In this document: positions 11,385-23,819 of the stretch, piece after piece
Layout of the letters: every line of letters begins with the position of its first letter
Numbering within the stretch: position 1 is the stretch's first letter
Program-made: the position numbers and the translations under genes
Source of the DNA: Chromera velia
Taxonomy: Eukaryota; Sar; Chromeraceae
Direction of reading: 5' to 3'
Length of the DNA: 60,937 bases
Assembly: GCA_018398765.1 (NCBI GenBank)
Contig: JAHBMJ010002880.1
Coordinates: 3,353-64,289, forward strand
The notes under the pieces: generated by a model
The model's input: the letters and a program-made list of their open reading frames with translations, nothing else
The model's database searches: none
Told to the model about the DNA's origin: nothing

Positions 11385-12302
11385 CACTGAACATTCACTT
11401 AGAAATAATTTCAAACAATTAAGACCATAGAAACAATATATAAACAAGACTATATACTTGAATTAAATGATATATAAAGAGATAAATGAACGTGTGTGTA
11501 CGTTTGTGTTCTGTGTTAAAGTTTAAGCCCAGTGCATGTCTATCGCAGTCTATTATGTTTAACTAAGGTCCTGCATTGTTACATAAAATTATAATGCTCC
11601 CAGGGAGCATGCCATGGCCGCCAAAAGTTTATGAACTGTTGAATTTCGTTGGCTGGCTCCGCTGGCGCCGGTGGCCACAGTATCTGATTAGTTGATATCG
11701 GTTGGCCGGCTCCGCCGGCGGGCCGGTGGCACAGTGTGGCAGCGGCCATACGCGATCTATTGCAACCTAGCTCGCAAACTTTTGGTTTTGGCATGTACTG
11801 GTATATACTTGAGCTTAGGGGGGTACTACCACTTTTAACATAGTAACCGTCAGCTGAGGGCTATAATGAGTTGCCACAATAGGTTACGGCATTCTACTAC
11901 GCTTGATTATATTAATGATTGAGGATCATATTCGATTATTATCGATTATGCATATACGCAAACTACTACAAACTACAATTCAAAATGTTTTATAAAAATA
12001 AATCTTTTTCTACTTAGTTCTACAGTTATCTACAGTAACTTCTACTAAAACAGTCTAGCTTCTACTACATAACATTGCATGTTTGGGAGCTTGCCGCTCC
12101 GCCCATATGGACTACGATACAGTGTTAGGACGTGCTATGAATAGCTATAAACACCCGAACCTCCATGTTAGAGTCCGTAATCAGATATTAAACAGATGCT
12201 TGCAGGAGTTAATCCTAGGGTTAACCAATGAAAGTTTTATTATGTTGGTACACTGTCGTTGATAGGCGACTGATTACACCGCGGCTGGCGGCCCGCCCAC
12301 GG
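11385..12302. other. AT-rich intergenic region with GC-rich fold-back motif
   Basis: No gene is supported. At 11640-11740 two imperfect copies of a motif around GGCTCCGCTGGCGCCGGTGGC lie about 60 bases apart, each able to fold on itself. The rest is AT-rich and unrelated to the neighbouring copia element. Confidence 0.55.
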
Positions 12303-12395
12303 ATTGATTGAGGTTTTTGTTATGCATGCCGCGTCCCCGTGTATGAGGGGCGGATCTAGCCTAGTCTGTCAAAAGGTTCCGGTTCGTCCCATCTG
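12303..12395 (+). repeat. Short interspersed repeat, member 1 (one end preserved)
   Basis: It starts GATTGAGGTTTTTGTTATGC, then has a CCGCGTCCCCGTGTATGA block and a GGCGGATCTAGCCTAGT block. The same blocks occur in the same order, reverse-complemented, in the inverted-repeat element at 42028-42162. The opposite end was not found here. Confidence 0.7.
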
Positions 12396-13017
12396 TTCTG
12401 AATCTAGGAACACTGCTCATTAATCACTTTTACTGCGGCTTATTTCTTAAGCGGCGGTAGAGTAGAACTTGGAGAACAACGAAAAGAGGGGAGAGGCAGG
12501 GCAAAAACTTTCTAAAAGTTTGTCTCCTTGGCAAAGGCTACCCTTTGACGGCAGAGAACAACTTCAAAGAGACCCCCCCCATTAATCTGCCCCTCATTTT
12601 CTCAACCTTCTTTTCTTCCTTTCCTTTCATGCGCTTGCCCCCCCTTTTTTTTCCCTTCTTGTTTGTATACAAAGAATCAATTACAAAAGGATCGCTTAGT
12701 TTGCGCCCTCCGAGTCGAAAGGCCCGCCCACGCATGGACGCGGCCCGGCCGGCCGGCCCGCCTGTGACGGTGCGCATACGCCTTTTGTTTGAAGTCTTCA
12801 CGCGCAACAGAAGGCCGTTTCAATTGCGAAAAAAAGTGCATCGCCCGATCTTCCCCCATGCAGCGTTGCAGAAACCTGCCTCATCTGCCATTCTGGACAT
12901 CGCCAGTCTTTGCGGGGCACGTAAGCTTTTTGGAAAGCTGGTGAAGAAGGAGCTGTGGTGAACTGCTTTCGTGATTTGAGGAACAGAACCAAATAGGTCT
13001 TCTCTCAATCTTTCACT
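12396..13017 (+). promoter_or_regulatory. Upstream region of the MMSDH gene
   Basis: No coding exon is supported. The stretch is pyrimidine-rich at 12565-12660 and GC-rich at 12710-12770. No TATA box or other named element could be assigned. The transcript presumably starts in the last few hundred bases before the ATG at 13018. Confidence 0.35.
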
Positions 13018-16000
13018 ATGTTGTCGCGCGCAATGAGGGAGGTGCAGCCTTTGGCTCGTCACTTCTCTTCTGCAGGGGCCAAAACCATTCCCCTGATTAT
13101 CAATGGTGCAGAGGTGCAATCCAAGTCCTCAAACTTCTTCGAAGTGCGCAACCCTGCAACTCAGGTCAGCCAAACATGAGGTGGATCAATGGTTCGCCGT
13201 CTCCTTTCGTGTGTTGTGCCGTGTCTCCCGCCTGACCTGTACACGGTGCCTTGCTGCCTCCCCTGACTGCCCCCCTGCAGGAAGTTCTTGCCAAGTGCCC
13301 CCAAGCAACATCAGAGGAGCTCGAGGCCGCTGCTGCAGCTGCCCAGGCCGCCTACCCTGCTTGGAGGAACACGCCCGTGTCTGCTCGGCAGAGAGTTATG
13401 TTCAATCTGCAGAAGGTGCGTTCGGGTGTGTGTCAATAGTGTTGCGTGTCATTCAAGAAAGGGAGTGAATCACTTTGGAGGCGGTACTGTCCTTTTCTCT
13501 GCTGGAGAGCGCGCTGCGAACTGTCTTGCTGTTCGTGTCGTGTGCGGAGAGAGTATCGGCCAGTCTGCAGCACTGAGTGGACCTCAATCGCTCTGACGCT
13601 TTCACACTGAGCCGCAGAACAGACAGTGTAGCTTTAACACCTTCACTCTCGAACACAATGAGAATGGAGGTGTGCCGCTACACAACATTTCTTCCTTCAC
13701 TCTCTTTCTGTATTCGGCGCCTTGCATTCAGCCCGCGCACACCGTGGCGGAACCTGCGTTCTTCCATGCAGTTTACAGACGCCTAGAGACTGAATTGCAT
13801 TATCAACAGAGACATTGCATCAGGCCGTATTTGCATCATAAGTGTGTGCTTTATGTCGTCAACTGCTTGTGCAGATTCTGAAGGACCGGACAGATGAGCT
13901 TGCTGAGATTCTGACTTACGAGCAAGGAAAGACTCTCGACGATGCGAGAGGGGACATCTTCAGAGGGATCGAGGTGGTTGAGCACAGCTGCACGGCCGCC
14001 TCCATTCTGATGGGAGAGACTGTCGAGAACGTATCGAGGTCTGTGGACACTTACTCCTACAGACAGCCCTTGGGAGTGTGCGCAGGCATCGCGCCCTTCA
14101 ACTTCCCTGCGATGGTTCCTCTCTGGATGTTCCCTGTGGCGGTGACTGCGGGGAACACGTACCTGTTGAAGCCCTCCGAGAGAGTGCCCCTGTGTGCCAT
14201 GAAGACACTCGAGTGGGCGAAGGAGGCCGGACTGCCCGACGGGGTGGTGAACGTGGTTCATGGAGGGAAGGAGACAGTGGACTTCCTTTGCACAGACCCT
14301 AGGGTGAGTGGGTGGGTGGGTGTGTCTTGTTTCTCTTTTTGTCTGTTAGATTGATTTGGGTGAAGGATCAGAGGATCTGTCTGCAGGAGAGCTTTTGCTG
14401 GGTGGCAGAACAGGTTTCATCTTTGCTCACTCAGGGGTCGTGGTTCATTGATGCAGGGGAAACAATAGGAGGGAAATGGAGTAGTCAGTAGTCTGTATGT
14501 GGCTCACCTTCACTGTCTTCTCTTCTTTTTGTTGTCCTGCAGGTGAAGGCAGTCTCATTCGTGGGAGGAAACAGAGCAGGGGAGCACATTGCCACTCTCG
14601 CCAACAGCCACGGCAAGCGCGTGCAGTCGAACATGGGAGCGAAGAACCACGCGGTGATCATGCCCGACGCAGACAGAGAGGATACCGTCAACATGCTGGC
14701 AAATGCTGCATTCGGTTGGTTGCTTGGGCCCACCTCAGGGGGTGCTGGTCTCCTGTCTCTCCATCTGCCTCCCTGCTTAACTCCTGTGGATTTGCTTGAT
14801 CGTGCGCCCCCCCGTCTCTCTTAGCATGTACGGGAGAGCCTATCGCACGGGCAGTGGTCTGTCCGTCTCTGTCTCTGGTTATGTCTCTTTTGTCTCCTCC
14901 GCCACTTAGATGGCGAGGCGTTTGGGATGAAACTGACCTGGACCGGTTGGTCGTTTCTTCCTTTCTGTCTTTCTTCCTCTGTTATTGTTTGTTGCTCCTG
15001 TGATGTGCTGTTGGTGCATGTCTCCTTCCGTTCCCCTTCCTTTTTTCAGGTGCTGCTGGTCAGCGCTGCATGGCTATCTCTGTCGCTGTGATGGTGGGAG
15101 AGTCGAAGGACTGGGTTGGGGACATCGTGGAGGCAGGAAAGAAATTCAGGGGTGAGTCAGTGCGTGAGTCAGGGAGCCTGTCATTTTGACCGCCACAAAT
15201 GGAAAGGCGGAACTGGGAGACGATTTCACTTCCTGCTGAACGGCTGTTGGTTCTTGTACTTCGCTGCACTTCCTCGCTACTTTCTCTCTGCCAAGCGTCG
15301 GTCTGTCTCTTGCTGGTTTAGAAAACGCTTACCTCCCTTTCCCCCCCCCCACCTTTCTGAAGCCTGCGCAGCACCGCGGCTTTCATGGCTTCCCCTCTTT
15401 CAAAAGGACACATACACCCGTGTTTCTCCTGGTAATTATTTTTGCGTCGCGAAGCCAGTGTGTTGATGCGAGGTTTTTTTTTTTTTCATCAGTGTGTGAA
15501 CTCTTTTTTTTTTTTGTCTCTCTCTCTGCCTCATCCCTCGCAGTCGGCCCTGGATGGCAGAAGGGCGCTGACGTGGGCCCTCTGATCTCTCCTGAGGCCA
15601 AGAAGAGAGCCATCGAGCTGACACAGAGCGCTGCGAAGGAGGGCGGCACTCTGCTTCTGGACGGCACGAACGTGGTCGTGGAGGGATTCGAGCAGGGAAA
15701 CTTCGTGGGACCCTCCGTCATCGACGGGGCCAAACCGGGCATGAGGTGCTATGACGTGGGTATGCATGGTTGCATGGCTGCATGGCTGTCTTTCTGTATT
15801 TTGAAAGAAAGAAAGAAAGAAAGAAAGAAAGGAAGGAAGGAAGAGAAAAAGGAAAACGAGAACAACCTGGTCTGTTTGTCTGTCGGTCAGGGGACTATCA
15901 GGGGAGTGCGAGACAAAACGTGGAAGGAAGATCATGGAAGTTTTGGAGAGGACATTAGAAGGGGGTCGTGAAGATACTCTTCTGAATGTTGTGGTTATCA

Positions 16001-16968
16001 TTGTTCATGTTGTCGCCATATGGAAGAGTCTTGCACCCAGCGGAGACACCTCTCAGATTGCTTCACTGTGTCGGGGTGCCGTTTTTCTCCTTCATTCAAG
16101 GGGCGGCAGGAATTCTGTCTGCGTGTGCAGTCCGAATTTCTTATGTTTCCCGTACACGTCTGTCAGTTTCTACTTTCAAGTGATAGGGTGAGGTCTGTGC
16201 GTGTGGGTTGGCTGGCGTGAGTGCAGGAAGAGATCTTCGGCCCCACTCTCTCGGTCGTCCATGTGGACACTCTCGATGACGCGATTGCTCTCATCAACAG
16301 CCACGATAAGGTCGGTCCGCTAACTTTGTAGATTGGAGAAACGCGTAGACTTCGTGGGTCGTTGCAAATGAGTTGTGGACACCCTTTTCTTTCTGCTTGT
16401 CGCGCTCGCCTATGGAAGGTGAACACGCTCTTCCTCCGTTCGGGCATATTTTCTGATGTTTCGGCTTGACTGGCATCGCTACACAATGCGGATCGATGAC
16501 AAACTTGCCTTTCAAACACCTGCCACCCCAGAGCCGTGTTGGACCAGTTAGACGTTGAGGTGCCTTCCTTGAGGTGGTTTCCTTATGTTATCTTAGAGTC
16601 GCTTGCCTTTCGTTTCATTTTTACTATTCAGATTAACCTTTTCAATTCTTCAAAAAATCACGCTGCATGACACCAAACGTTTTTGAAATGTGCATGATTT
16701 TCTTTCAGGGTAACGGAACTGCCATCTTCACCAAGTCGGGTGCTGCTGCGCGAAAGTTCCAGTACGAGATTGATGTCGGGCAGGTGGGTCCGCCGGTCCT
16801 ATGGGGGTCGGGGAGAGAGGGGGATCGGAAAGAAGCCGGAAGAAACTCAAAATATTGTTTTGGTTTTCAATGCTGCCTCCAGCGAGCCCCATCCGGGTGT
16901 CCTTCCTTGGATGGCATCTGAATGAATAGGTCTGACTGACTGTCTGAATCTTCTCTGGGATCGCATCT

Positions 16969-17007
<39 letters not shown>

Positions 17008-17138
17008 ACGGGGAGAAAAGCGAAGAGGTAAGGAGGGAGGAAGGAAGAAAGGCAAGGAAGGAAAGAGGCGGGAGGAGGCAAGAGAAGGGGGATAAAATTG
17101 AAACTGCTCAGGGCACAAGGTTGGGTTCGCTCCTTTCT

Positions 17139-17182
<44 letters not shown>

Positions 17183-17863
17183 TGTGTCTTCTTTTTGCTA
17201 GACATTTCTTTCTTTGTTGCCTTAACACAAGCAGGCCTCCAAGCTCCCGAGGCCACTTTTCTTCCTTGCTGTGTGACGAAGAGAAAAAAAAGAAGAAAGG
17301 AAGGAGGGAATCAGAGGGAGGGACAGTATACTGCCGGTCTCGATTTTGCCCGCCAACGACGCTGTCTCTTGATCGATGGATGCATGGATGGATGTTCTGC
17401 AGGTTGGGGTGAACCTCCCGATTCCCGTCCCTCTTCCGATGTTCTCCTTCACTGGCTGGAAGGACTCGATGTGGGGGGACCTGAACTTCTACGGGAAGGC
17501 GGGCTTCTACTTCTACACTCGGGTCAAGACCATTACCTCAAGGTGAGGGGGGGAAGGCGGTTGGAATAAGAATAAAATGGACAGACAGAGAGACTACCAG
17601 ATGGACAGAGATTGGGATTACTCTATGCTGTCTTCTCGTCCTTTTTCGCCACAGACCGAAAGACGGACAGACAAAGAGGGAAGTAAACAGACAGGAAGGT
17701 GTGCGAAAGTGCCTGCGCAAGACGTGGCGAAGAAAAGAATTTTCTTTCCCTCAGTTTGTTACCCCCCTCTTTCCCTCCTCTCCGTTTGTTCTTCTGATGC
17801 AGGTGGAAGGAGTCCAACATCCCTGCTGCATCCCTTTCTGGTACCTTCCCCACAATGAAATAA
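13018..17863 (+). CDS. Methylmalonate-semialdehyde dehydrogenase (acylating), mitochondrial
   Basis: Ten exons: 13018-13164, 13281-13415, 13875-14303, 14543-14714, 15050-15151, 15544-15755, 16227-16310, 16709-16783, 17403-17542 and 17803-17863. They total 1557 bp (518 residues), with all phases consistent, GT-AG introns and a TAA stop. The start [18 protein letters not shown] is a typical mitochondrial presequence. The ALDH fold follows: [12 protein letters not shown] and KPSERVP for cofactor binding, [11 protein letters not shown], and the catalytic Cys in GQRCMA at the start of exon 5. [20 protein letters not shown] and [17 protein letters not shown] near the end are characteristic. Known reaction: (methyl)malonate semialdehyde with CoA and NAD gives propionyl- or acetyl-CoA plus CO2 in valine and thymine breakdown. 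Length fits the family (about 500-535). This is the best-supported gene in the window. Confidence 0.96.
15804..15845 (+). repeat. (GAAA)n/(GGAA)n microsatellite in MMSDH intron 6
   Basis: About seven GAAA units are followed by GGAA units, shortly after the donor at 15756. Nothing suggests a function. Confidence 0.85.
16975..17188. repeat. (GA)n and (CT)n(GT)n microsatellites in MMSDH intron 8
   Basis: A (GA)n run lies at about 16975-17000 and a (CT)n run followed by (GT)n at 17137-17188. Both lie in the intron between exons 8 and 9. Confidence 0.85.
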
Positions 17864-19372
17864 AGAAATAAATAAATAGCCAAGGGGCAGACGCGTCCCG
17901 GCAGAGGAATTCAGACGGTGTGCGCATCCGTGTGCATGAATTAACACAACGAGGAATCACGTAAGGATAGCTGCTGGTGACGAGGGATTCAGAGATTTCA
18001 GCACCAAAACGGTGGGCCAGGCTTGAATGAATGAAATAATCAAGAAAGAAGAAGCAAGATGCGAATTCAGTCGAGGTGAGTGAGTTGAAGAAATCAAGGA
18101 GGCCAGGCCCTCTGGCAAGAAGAGGGAGCCGCACTGAACCTAGCTGCCTTCTTTACTTTCTGTGACAGGCTGCATGGGTGACTGGTCATGCATTCATCGA
18201 GGTAAGGGGCTAGGTAAGGGGGTTCTGAATCTGTGTGCTGCACTGTGCTGCACGAATTCGTCGGCGAATCGTCGCACGTCGGTCTAGACGTCGGTTTTTC
18301 ACACAATCAAATGCGTTTCAATTCTGGTGGTAGACCTATAGTGATGCAGTGTCTAGTGGGACCGGGAGAGTTCGAGGAGACTAGGTAGGTGTTTTACGGT
18401 GTGCGGTATATACGCGGAACTGGAAGCAAATCGAATCAGACGAATCTAAGTAAGAACTTCAGAGTTACTTAAGAACTTACACCACACCCTAGAGTCCCTA
18501 GACTTACACCCTGGTCCCTGTAGGTCCCTGGTTAAGTTAGTAACATTATCTAGGACATTAGTTACATTACCAATTTACTATGGTTATATTAAATTTAAAG
18601 TTTTGATTTTAATTTTTAAAATTAAAGAAGCTATGTTTAAAGCTATAGGTTTAGGGTAAATACTCTAGGCCCTGTACTATAAAAAGATATAAAAAAATAT
18701 TGGAACAAATTTTTTCTAGAATTTCTTTCTAGGTTTTTTTATGAATGATTCTCTTTGATACTAGATCGAATATGATAGAATAGGATTAATATCCGGAGGA
18801 TTGGCCTCCTTCCCCAATATATTAATGCCAAGCGTTTGACGTGCGGCGTCGATCCCACACACTGGCAACAAACATAAACAACTGTTGTTCAGGTGTTGTT
18901 AACAATGTTATGGTATTACAACATGTATCGGTAGATAAGATGGACAGAGTCTCAATGCTAGGTTCAGGGTCAAGTTGACTCCAAACATGAATGATCAAAT
19001 GACTGCATACAGGGAGAGTAGAAAGGAGGTTTCCTTCTTCTTTTATCTTTTTACTCGATCTCGACCAATTCCACTAAATCCCTCCCTCCTGCCGACCGTC
19101 CAGAGCTTTCCGTCGTACCTCTGAATGAGGTCGAGGACAGACAGACACACAGACAGACATGTAATTACTTTCCTTTCAGTTCATTCGCCCTGCATGGACG
19201 AATTAGCATTCATTCAATTCGCACACCCCTGACGCAATTGCCTTTTTCGTCATTCCCTTCATCCCTCTCTCTCTCTCGACCATGCAGACGAAGAAGAGAG
19301 AGGGCCTCTGGGAAGTTTACGGCTCTCTGTCCCCACTCTGTCACAGACTGCAGCCCCTGACGCGCTCCTTCT
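17864..19372. other. Intergenic region without a supported gene
   Basis: A/T-rich bases (AAATAAATAAATA) follow the MMSDH stop, a possible 3'-end region. From about 18320 the sequence is AT-rich. At 18880-18920 it holds a sequence sharing about 20 bases, in inverse orientation, with the repeat near 5300. No exon with family features was found. Confidence 0.55.
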
Positions 19373-19662
19373 AGAGACTCGGGCGTCTCGATCGCACAAC
19401 GGACAAGCTGCTTCTGAATCGTCTTTCCCCGATTCTCAACAGCATGCACGGATGGATGTGCTGCCCCTCTCGAGAAACCTTTTCGCTTCGCGCAGCCAGG
19501 GTTTCGAAGCCTGGTGGCAGCTCCCTGTCTTCAGGCCTTCTCTCAGAATTGGGAGTCCCGGTCAGCAGGGGGACACACCCGTGTTCGTCGATGAGACGAT
19601 CCTCCAGCGCGACGCAAGGATTCGTCCGACCTTCCTCGAAATGCAGAGAGACTTCTCGAAAC
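19373..19662 (-). CDS. Tentative terminal exon, unknown protein
   Basis: After a CTGCAG acceptor an open frame encodes about 96 residues (FREVSLHFEEG...) and stops at 19373. It is rich in charged residues and shows no domain I recognise. A second frame is also partly open. It may belong to the same minus-strand gene as the EGF-like remnant at 19884-20001. Support is the acceptor and frame length only. Confidence 0.3.
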
Positions 19663-19883
19663 CTGCAGACAGACACAGACAGAAAGATCATGCATCACTC
19701 TCTGCTTGTGCATGCGTACACACACCTGCTCAAGTATGAAAAAATTTAAACTGGGTCTGGCAAGGCTGGAGAAGGACTGTAAGGGTTCCTTTAATTTCTC
19801 CCTCGAGCTCCACCCTCCGGCTTTCACACCGGATGCAATCAGATGAGCCGAAAGAACTACGTAGACAAACAGTTGGATGCACG

Positions 19884-20001
19884 ATGATCTTGTGGAGCCT
19901 GTCCACCTGTCGTTGCACGCACACGCGGAGCTGCCGATGCTGTCAGATCAGGTGGCGGTTCCATCGTAGTCATGGATGTTGGCCCTGCACTCGTCAACGT
20001 C
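19884..20001 (-). pseudogene. EGF-like domain remnant
   Basis: After a TGCAG acceptor the frame reads DVDECRANIHDYDGTAT, then TGA, then SDSIGSSACVCNDRWTGS and a final Cys. The DVDEC start and CxC spacing are those of a calcium-binding EGF-like domain, an extracellular disulfide module. Two of the six expected Cys are lost: one is Tyr, the other is the TGA codon. Both fit a G-to-A change or a change in the third base of a Cys codon. It is probably a decayed exon; a hidden splice that avoids the TGA cannot be excluded. Confidence 0.45.
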
Positions 20002-20264
20002 TGCACGATACCCAAGAAGAAAAAAGGACCCAAAACGAGAAGAGCATCCATCAGCATACACAAGCAGAACCCAACCGAAAAAACTCGGAGAGGACCCACC
20101 AATCCCCTGACGGATGTGACCGTTCATGAATCTAGAAGAAAAGCGAGAGCAAGAATATAAGTGCGGACTGCATACACGAATTCCCCAAAGAGCCGACAAG
20201 CAAAGCAAAGCTTAGCTCGACTGACGCAAGATTGTTCGGAGCAAAGCACAGGTCATTCAAGGAG

Positions 20265-21536
20265 TCAAAAAGAGGCAGCTCCCGGGGCCGAGGCTCCGTT
20301 CTTCCTAGCCTTTCTTCCCCTCAACAAACGACAGCAACGTTCAGACTGAAACAAACTGACTGGAGCAGCTGACGCCCGTCCCCTTCCACCCGTCGTTGTA
20401 GGCGCAGAGGAAACTTCTGCCTGCTTGGCGGGACCGCTGGAAGAGGATGAGGAGGAAGAAGAGACTTGTTGACCTGCAGCGAGGCCAGTCTGCTCCTTCT
20501 TATTCTGCTTGGAGAGCTGTCTAAAGTTTTTGATTGCCTGCTCGACTGCAGAGCTGAACTTCACCCCCTTTCCTTCTGTACTTCGCCTCTTCGCTGCATC
20601 AGGAGAGGGCAGGAGGGAGACACACGGTCAGACAGCCAGGAGAATTATCAAAACTCTCACAGTGCACTGTGCGAACTGAGCTGTCTGACATCTCCGCAGA
20701 TATTTGTATCTTGGAGATGCGTTGAGCCAGCGGACAGAGGGAGGTGGAAACGCATTCAATAGAGAGATCAGATCATGCACTTGGAGGTCAGGGCCGAGAT
20801 TGCATGCTGGAAAGGCACTCAGGCAAGGGCAGCAAATGAGAGCAAGCTAGTCGAGCTACAGTGAAGGATCCATAAACTCAATATTAGATATGCACGGCAG
20901 AAGGAGCGACTGCACAGCTGCGCACACTGACCGAACAGATCGAGAGGCATATCCTCGTCCTGGAAACCGATTGCGACCGTCGCGGTGGAGGAGCCGCCGA
21001 GAGGTCCGAGATACGGAGGTCCAGAGGGGACTGGCAGAGGGGCAGCCTCGAGCTCTTTGCCCTCCTCAAGCACCTCCTCAAGGATCTCCATCTCCTCAAG
21101 CACCTCCTCAAGGATCTCCATCTCTTCAGGGGTAGCAGGGGCTGCGGGAGCCGCAGGGGCAGAGACTGGGGGGGCAGGCTTCTCCTGCATGAGCGAAGGC
21201 GCAAAGCACGAAGGCAGAATTCAGCGATCGCTGCGAACTTCATCTTTCTTTCTTGCTTCGCTCGGTTGGTTCAGGGTATTGGAGGTTGAAAGAAAGAAGC
21301 GAGGGAAGATGAAAAGGGGGGATAAAGAAAGAGACACATGCATGCAGGCGATCGTCTCAAAAGTCGATCCTCCAAAGAGCATCGCTTTCTCCACTTCCGC
21401 AAATTGTTCCCCCACAGTCTTTTTTTGAGTCTCCCTCTCTGCTCTTAATACTCTCGTTTTTTTCATTCAACTGATGTTGCTTTCTGTCTCCTCTCCCTCC
21501 TTTCTTTCTCTTTCCCCGCATGCATGGGTGTCTCTG

Positions 21537-21570
<34 letters not shown>

Positions 21571-21671
21571 CTTCTTCTCTCTCGATCGTTCCCTTTTTCT
21601 CTCTTTCTGCTGGCGCTGCATTATACCTGACTCACCTTCCCCAGAGTCTTCTCCACATCCCATGCGTTGAA
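20265..21671 (-). CDS. Unknown protein: acidic repeat and Ser/Ala/Pro-rich, C-terminal exons
   Basis: Three phase-compatible exons: 21671-21636 (FNAWDVEKTLGK), 21184-20932 and 20593-20265 (stop TGA). All have TGCAG acceptors and GT donors. The middle exon has an Ala/Pro stretch, then two tandem 33-base units encoding EMEILEEVLEE, then FQDEDMPLDLFG. The last exon begins AKRRSTEGKGVKFSSAVEQAIKNF, a likely helix, and carries a nine-Ser run. I recognise no family. Upstream exons on the same strand remain unresolved. The phase agreement across both introns is good evidence that it is a real gene. Confidence 0.55.
21059..21124 (-). repeat. Two tandem 33-bp coding repeats (EMEILEEVLEE)
   Basis: The unit is repeated exactly twice within the exon 21184-20932. 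It adds acidic helical residues and keeps frame. Confidence 0.85.
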
Positions 21672-22428
21672 CTGCATTACGTAGATCGAGACGAGAGACC
21701 AGTCAGAACAAAAATTAAAGGACATGCAGTGACTCCTGTCGGACGCGGGAACTCCTGTCGGGAAAAATTTAGTGAGGATGAAAGTGAGGATGATCTGAAT
21801 TCTGGAGCTGCGTGAAGGTTCATGTATGCATGAGATCTGCATGGGGGACACTCAAGAGACTGTCGTGGCAAAGTTCGATCAGAATTTCGAGAAAAGTGAT
21901 GGGGGGGATTCGCAGCAGGAAGAGGAGGAAAACGTCATTCACTCTCACGCATAACCAGTTGTACCATGCAGAGCTTTCGTGTCTCTGTTTTCAATTTCCT
22001 CTTTTTGCCCCCCTGTCTATCTACAAGCGGGCCTCACGTTTAGGAGGAAGAGGGCGGTGGGGACATCGAGACCTGCAAAAGGGAGGAGCGAAAGCAGAGG
22101 GAGGGGGCAGGGAGACTCTTGCATAAAAAGATGGAGCACGAACACTAGATCTACTGCAAGCAATCCATGCATGGGGGAAAGAGAGCCGCGGAGATGAATA
22201 AGACCTTTTGATCACCTTGCAAGACTTCACATAGCAGCATGCACCTCATGAGAGTCTTGTAAGCAGATGCACGGAAAGTGGTAAGGACTTCACCTTTTCG
22301 CTCTTCAAATCAAGATGTACATTCCTTGATATTTAGGACATGCTGCAGACGCAAATTTCGAGCCGCCCATCCCCCTTCAACCCCTCACCCACTCTATCTT
22401 TCTGCAAGTTCCATGCATAAAGCAGCAC

Positions 22429-23033
22429 ACCAACCTTTGATCTTCAACAGTTGTACCCGCCGCAACGCCTTCTGGAGAGGAGGCCGTCCAGACTGCCCCG
22501 CAATCATCTCTCTCTCCCCAGTGTTCAGCGGGTCATTCTCCGATACCAGCCACACGGGCGGCCGACGGAAAGGCGGGGGATCTGCACTCACGAAGACAGC
22601 GAAGGGTAAAGTGGAGGCCACGAAAGTGTTATGCAAACTGATCTTCATACAGATTCGGAACTGCAGTGCACATACCGCCACCAGGCCCGCCGTAGCCAGG
22701 GCCTCTGTACCCGTAACGGTTCCCGCCAAAGCTTCCGTAGCAGCCATACAGGCCTCCGTAGCCACCGTAGCCGGCGTAGATGCTGCCACCGAAGCCAGAG
22801 CCTCCGATTCCAGTGCCGCCACCAGGACCGCCGTAGCCAGGGCCTCCGTACCCGTTGCCCTGGAGACGTCTGGACTCGTCCTCCTCTCCCTCAATGGAGA
22901 CGGGGCTGTCGTTGTTGGTCTCCCCTTATGCTTGAGGAGGCTCTTGAGCGTTCTCTTCTTGGAGACGGCGTCCTCCTCCGAAGCCGCTGCCTCCGATCCC
23001 TGCAGAGAACTCAGCAGTTTCCAAACATTCAGA

Positions 23034-23064
<31 letters not shown>

Positions 23065-23345
23065 CCTGAAGTGAGAGAGCCGAAAGATGACCAAGTCTCG
23101 GAGAGAGCAGAAGAGGCCAGACAGAGAGAGAGCATTCACTGACCATTGCCTCCGATACCAGTACCGCCACCAGGCCCGCCGTAGCCAGGGCCTCTGTACC
23201 CGTTCCCGCCAAAGCTTCCGTAGCAGCCATACAGGCCACCGTAGCCGCCGTAGATGCTGCCACCGAAGCCAGACCCACCGATGCCGGGCTGGGGATCCTG
23301 CATGCACGAAGACAGCGAAGAGTAATTAAAGTGGAGGCCACGTGA
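22429..23345 (-). CDS. Gly/Tyr-rich protein exons, tandemly duplicated
   Basis: Exon 23297-23144 encodes DPQPGIGGSGFGG, GGYGGLYGCYGSFGGNGYRG and GPGYGGPGGGTGIGGN. It joins in phase to 22999-22926, which ends in TAA (22926-22928). Downstream the same Gly/Tyr block recurs at about 22880-22670 in the frame that follows that TAA. The intron-plus-acceptor sequence at 23345-23298 also recurs at 22624-22582 before another exon (PPVWLVSENDPLNTGERE). So a unit of about 700 bp is duplicated. Low-complexity Gly/Tyr proteins of this kind may be structural, cell-surface or RNA-binding; I cannot choose. Exon structure past the TAA is uncertain. Confidence 0.45.
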
Positions 23346-23819
23346 GTGTCGGGCAAACTAATCTCCATATAAATATAAAGATTCGGAACTTTTGAGTTCG
23401 AAATGCTGTCTCACTTTCTGATCCTGTAGCATCAGAGCCCTTCTGTGTGGCCGTCGAGTTCGAACGGTTCTCACATCTCAGGCCACGCAGAAGGCCTGAG
23501 TTCGAATTAGACGCCAACATGTTTTTTCCTCAAGCACGCAAGCGCAAACACATGCAGTTGGTCTGAAATGAACGACTTGGGACAACAGTGTGTGTCCGAC
23601 AACTCAAAAAAGAGGCATCAAATCAAATCCTCCAAGAATCCAACGACTGGCTCCACAAAAGCCAGTCAGCCAACATACCATAGGACTCTCGCACCAACAT
23701 ACCATTCCTCTCTGATGCAGTTTCTTTCTTCGGCTTGGAGAGATGGTGCAGCGTCCGCTTTTTTTAAGAGAGTTTGGTGGCCGGTATATATATGATCGCG
23801 ATGAATCTTCGCTCTCAAT

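Noticed and set aside
20819-21190. CRISPR-like array at the 33-bp repeats
   Set aside because: There are only two tandem units with no spacers, and they lie in a coding exon.
22394-23368. 324-residue minus-strand frame rich in Ala/Thr/Val
   Set aside because: It is the wrong frame of the Gly/Tyr-rich exons: it reads through introns and lacks the phase agreement the other frame has.
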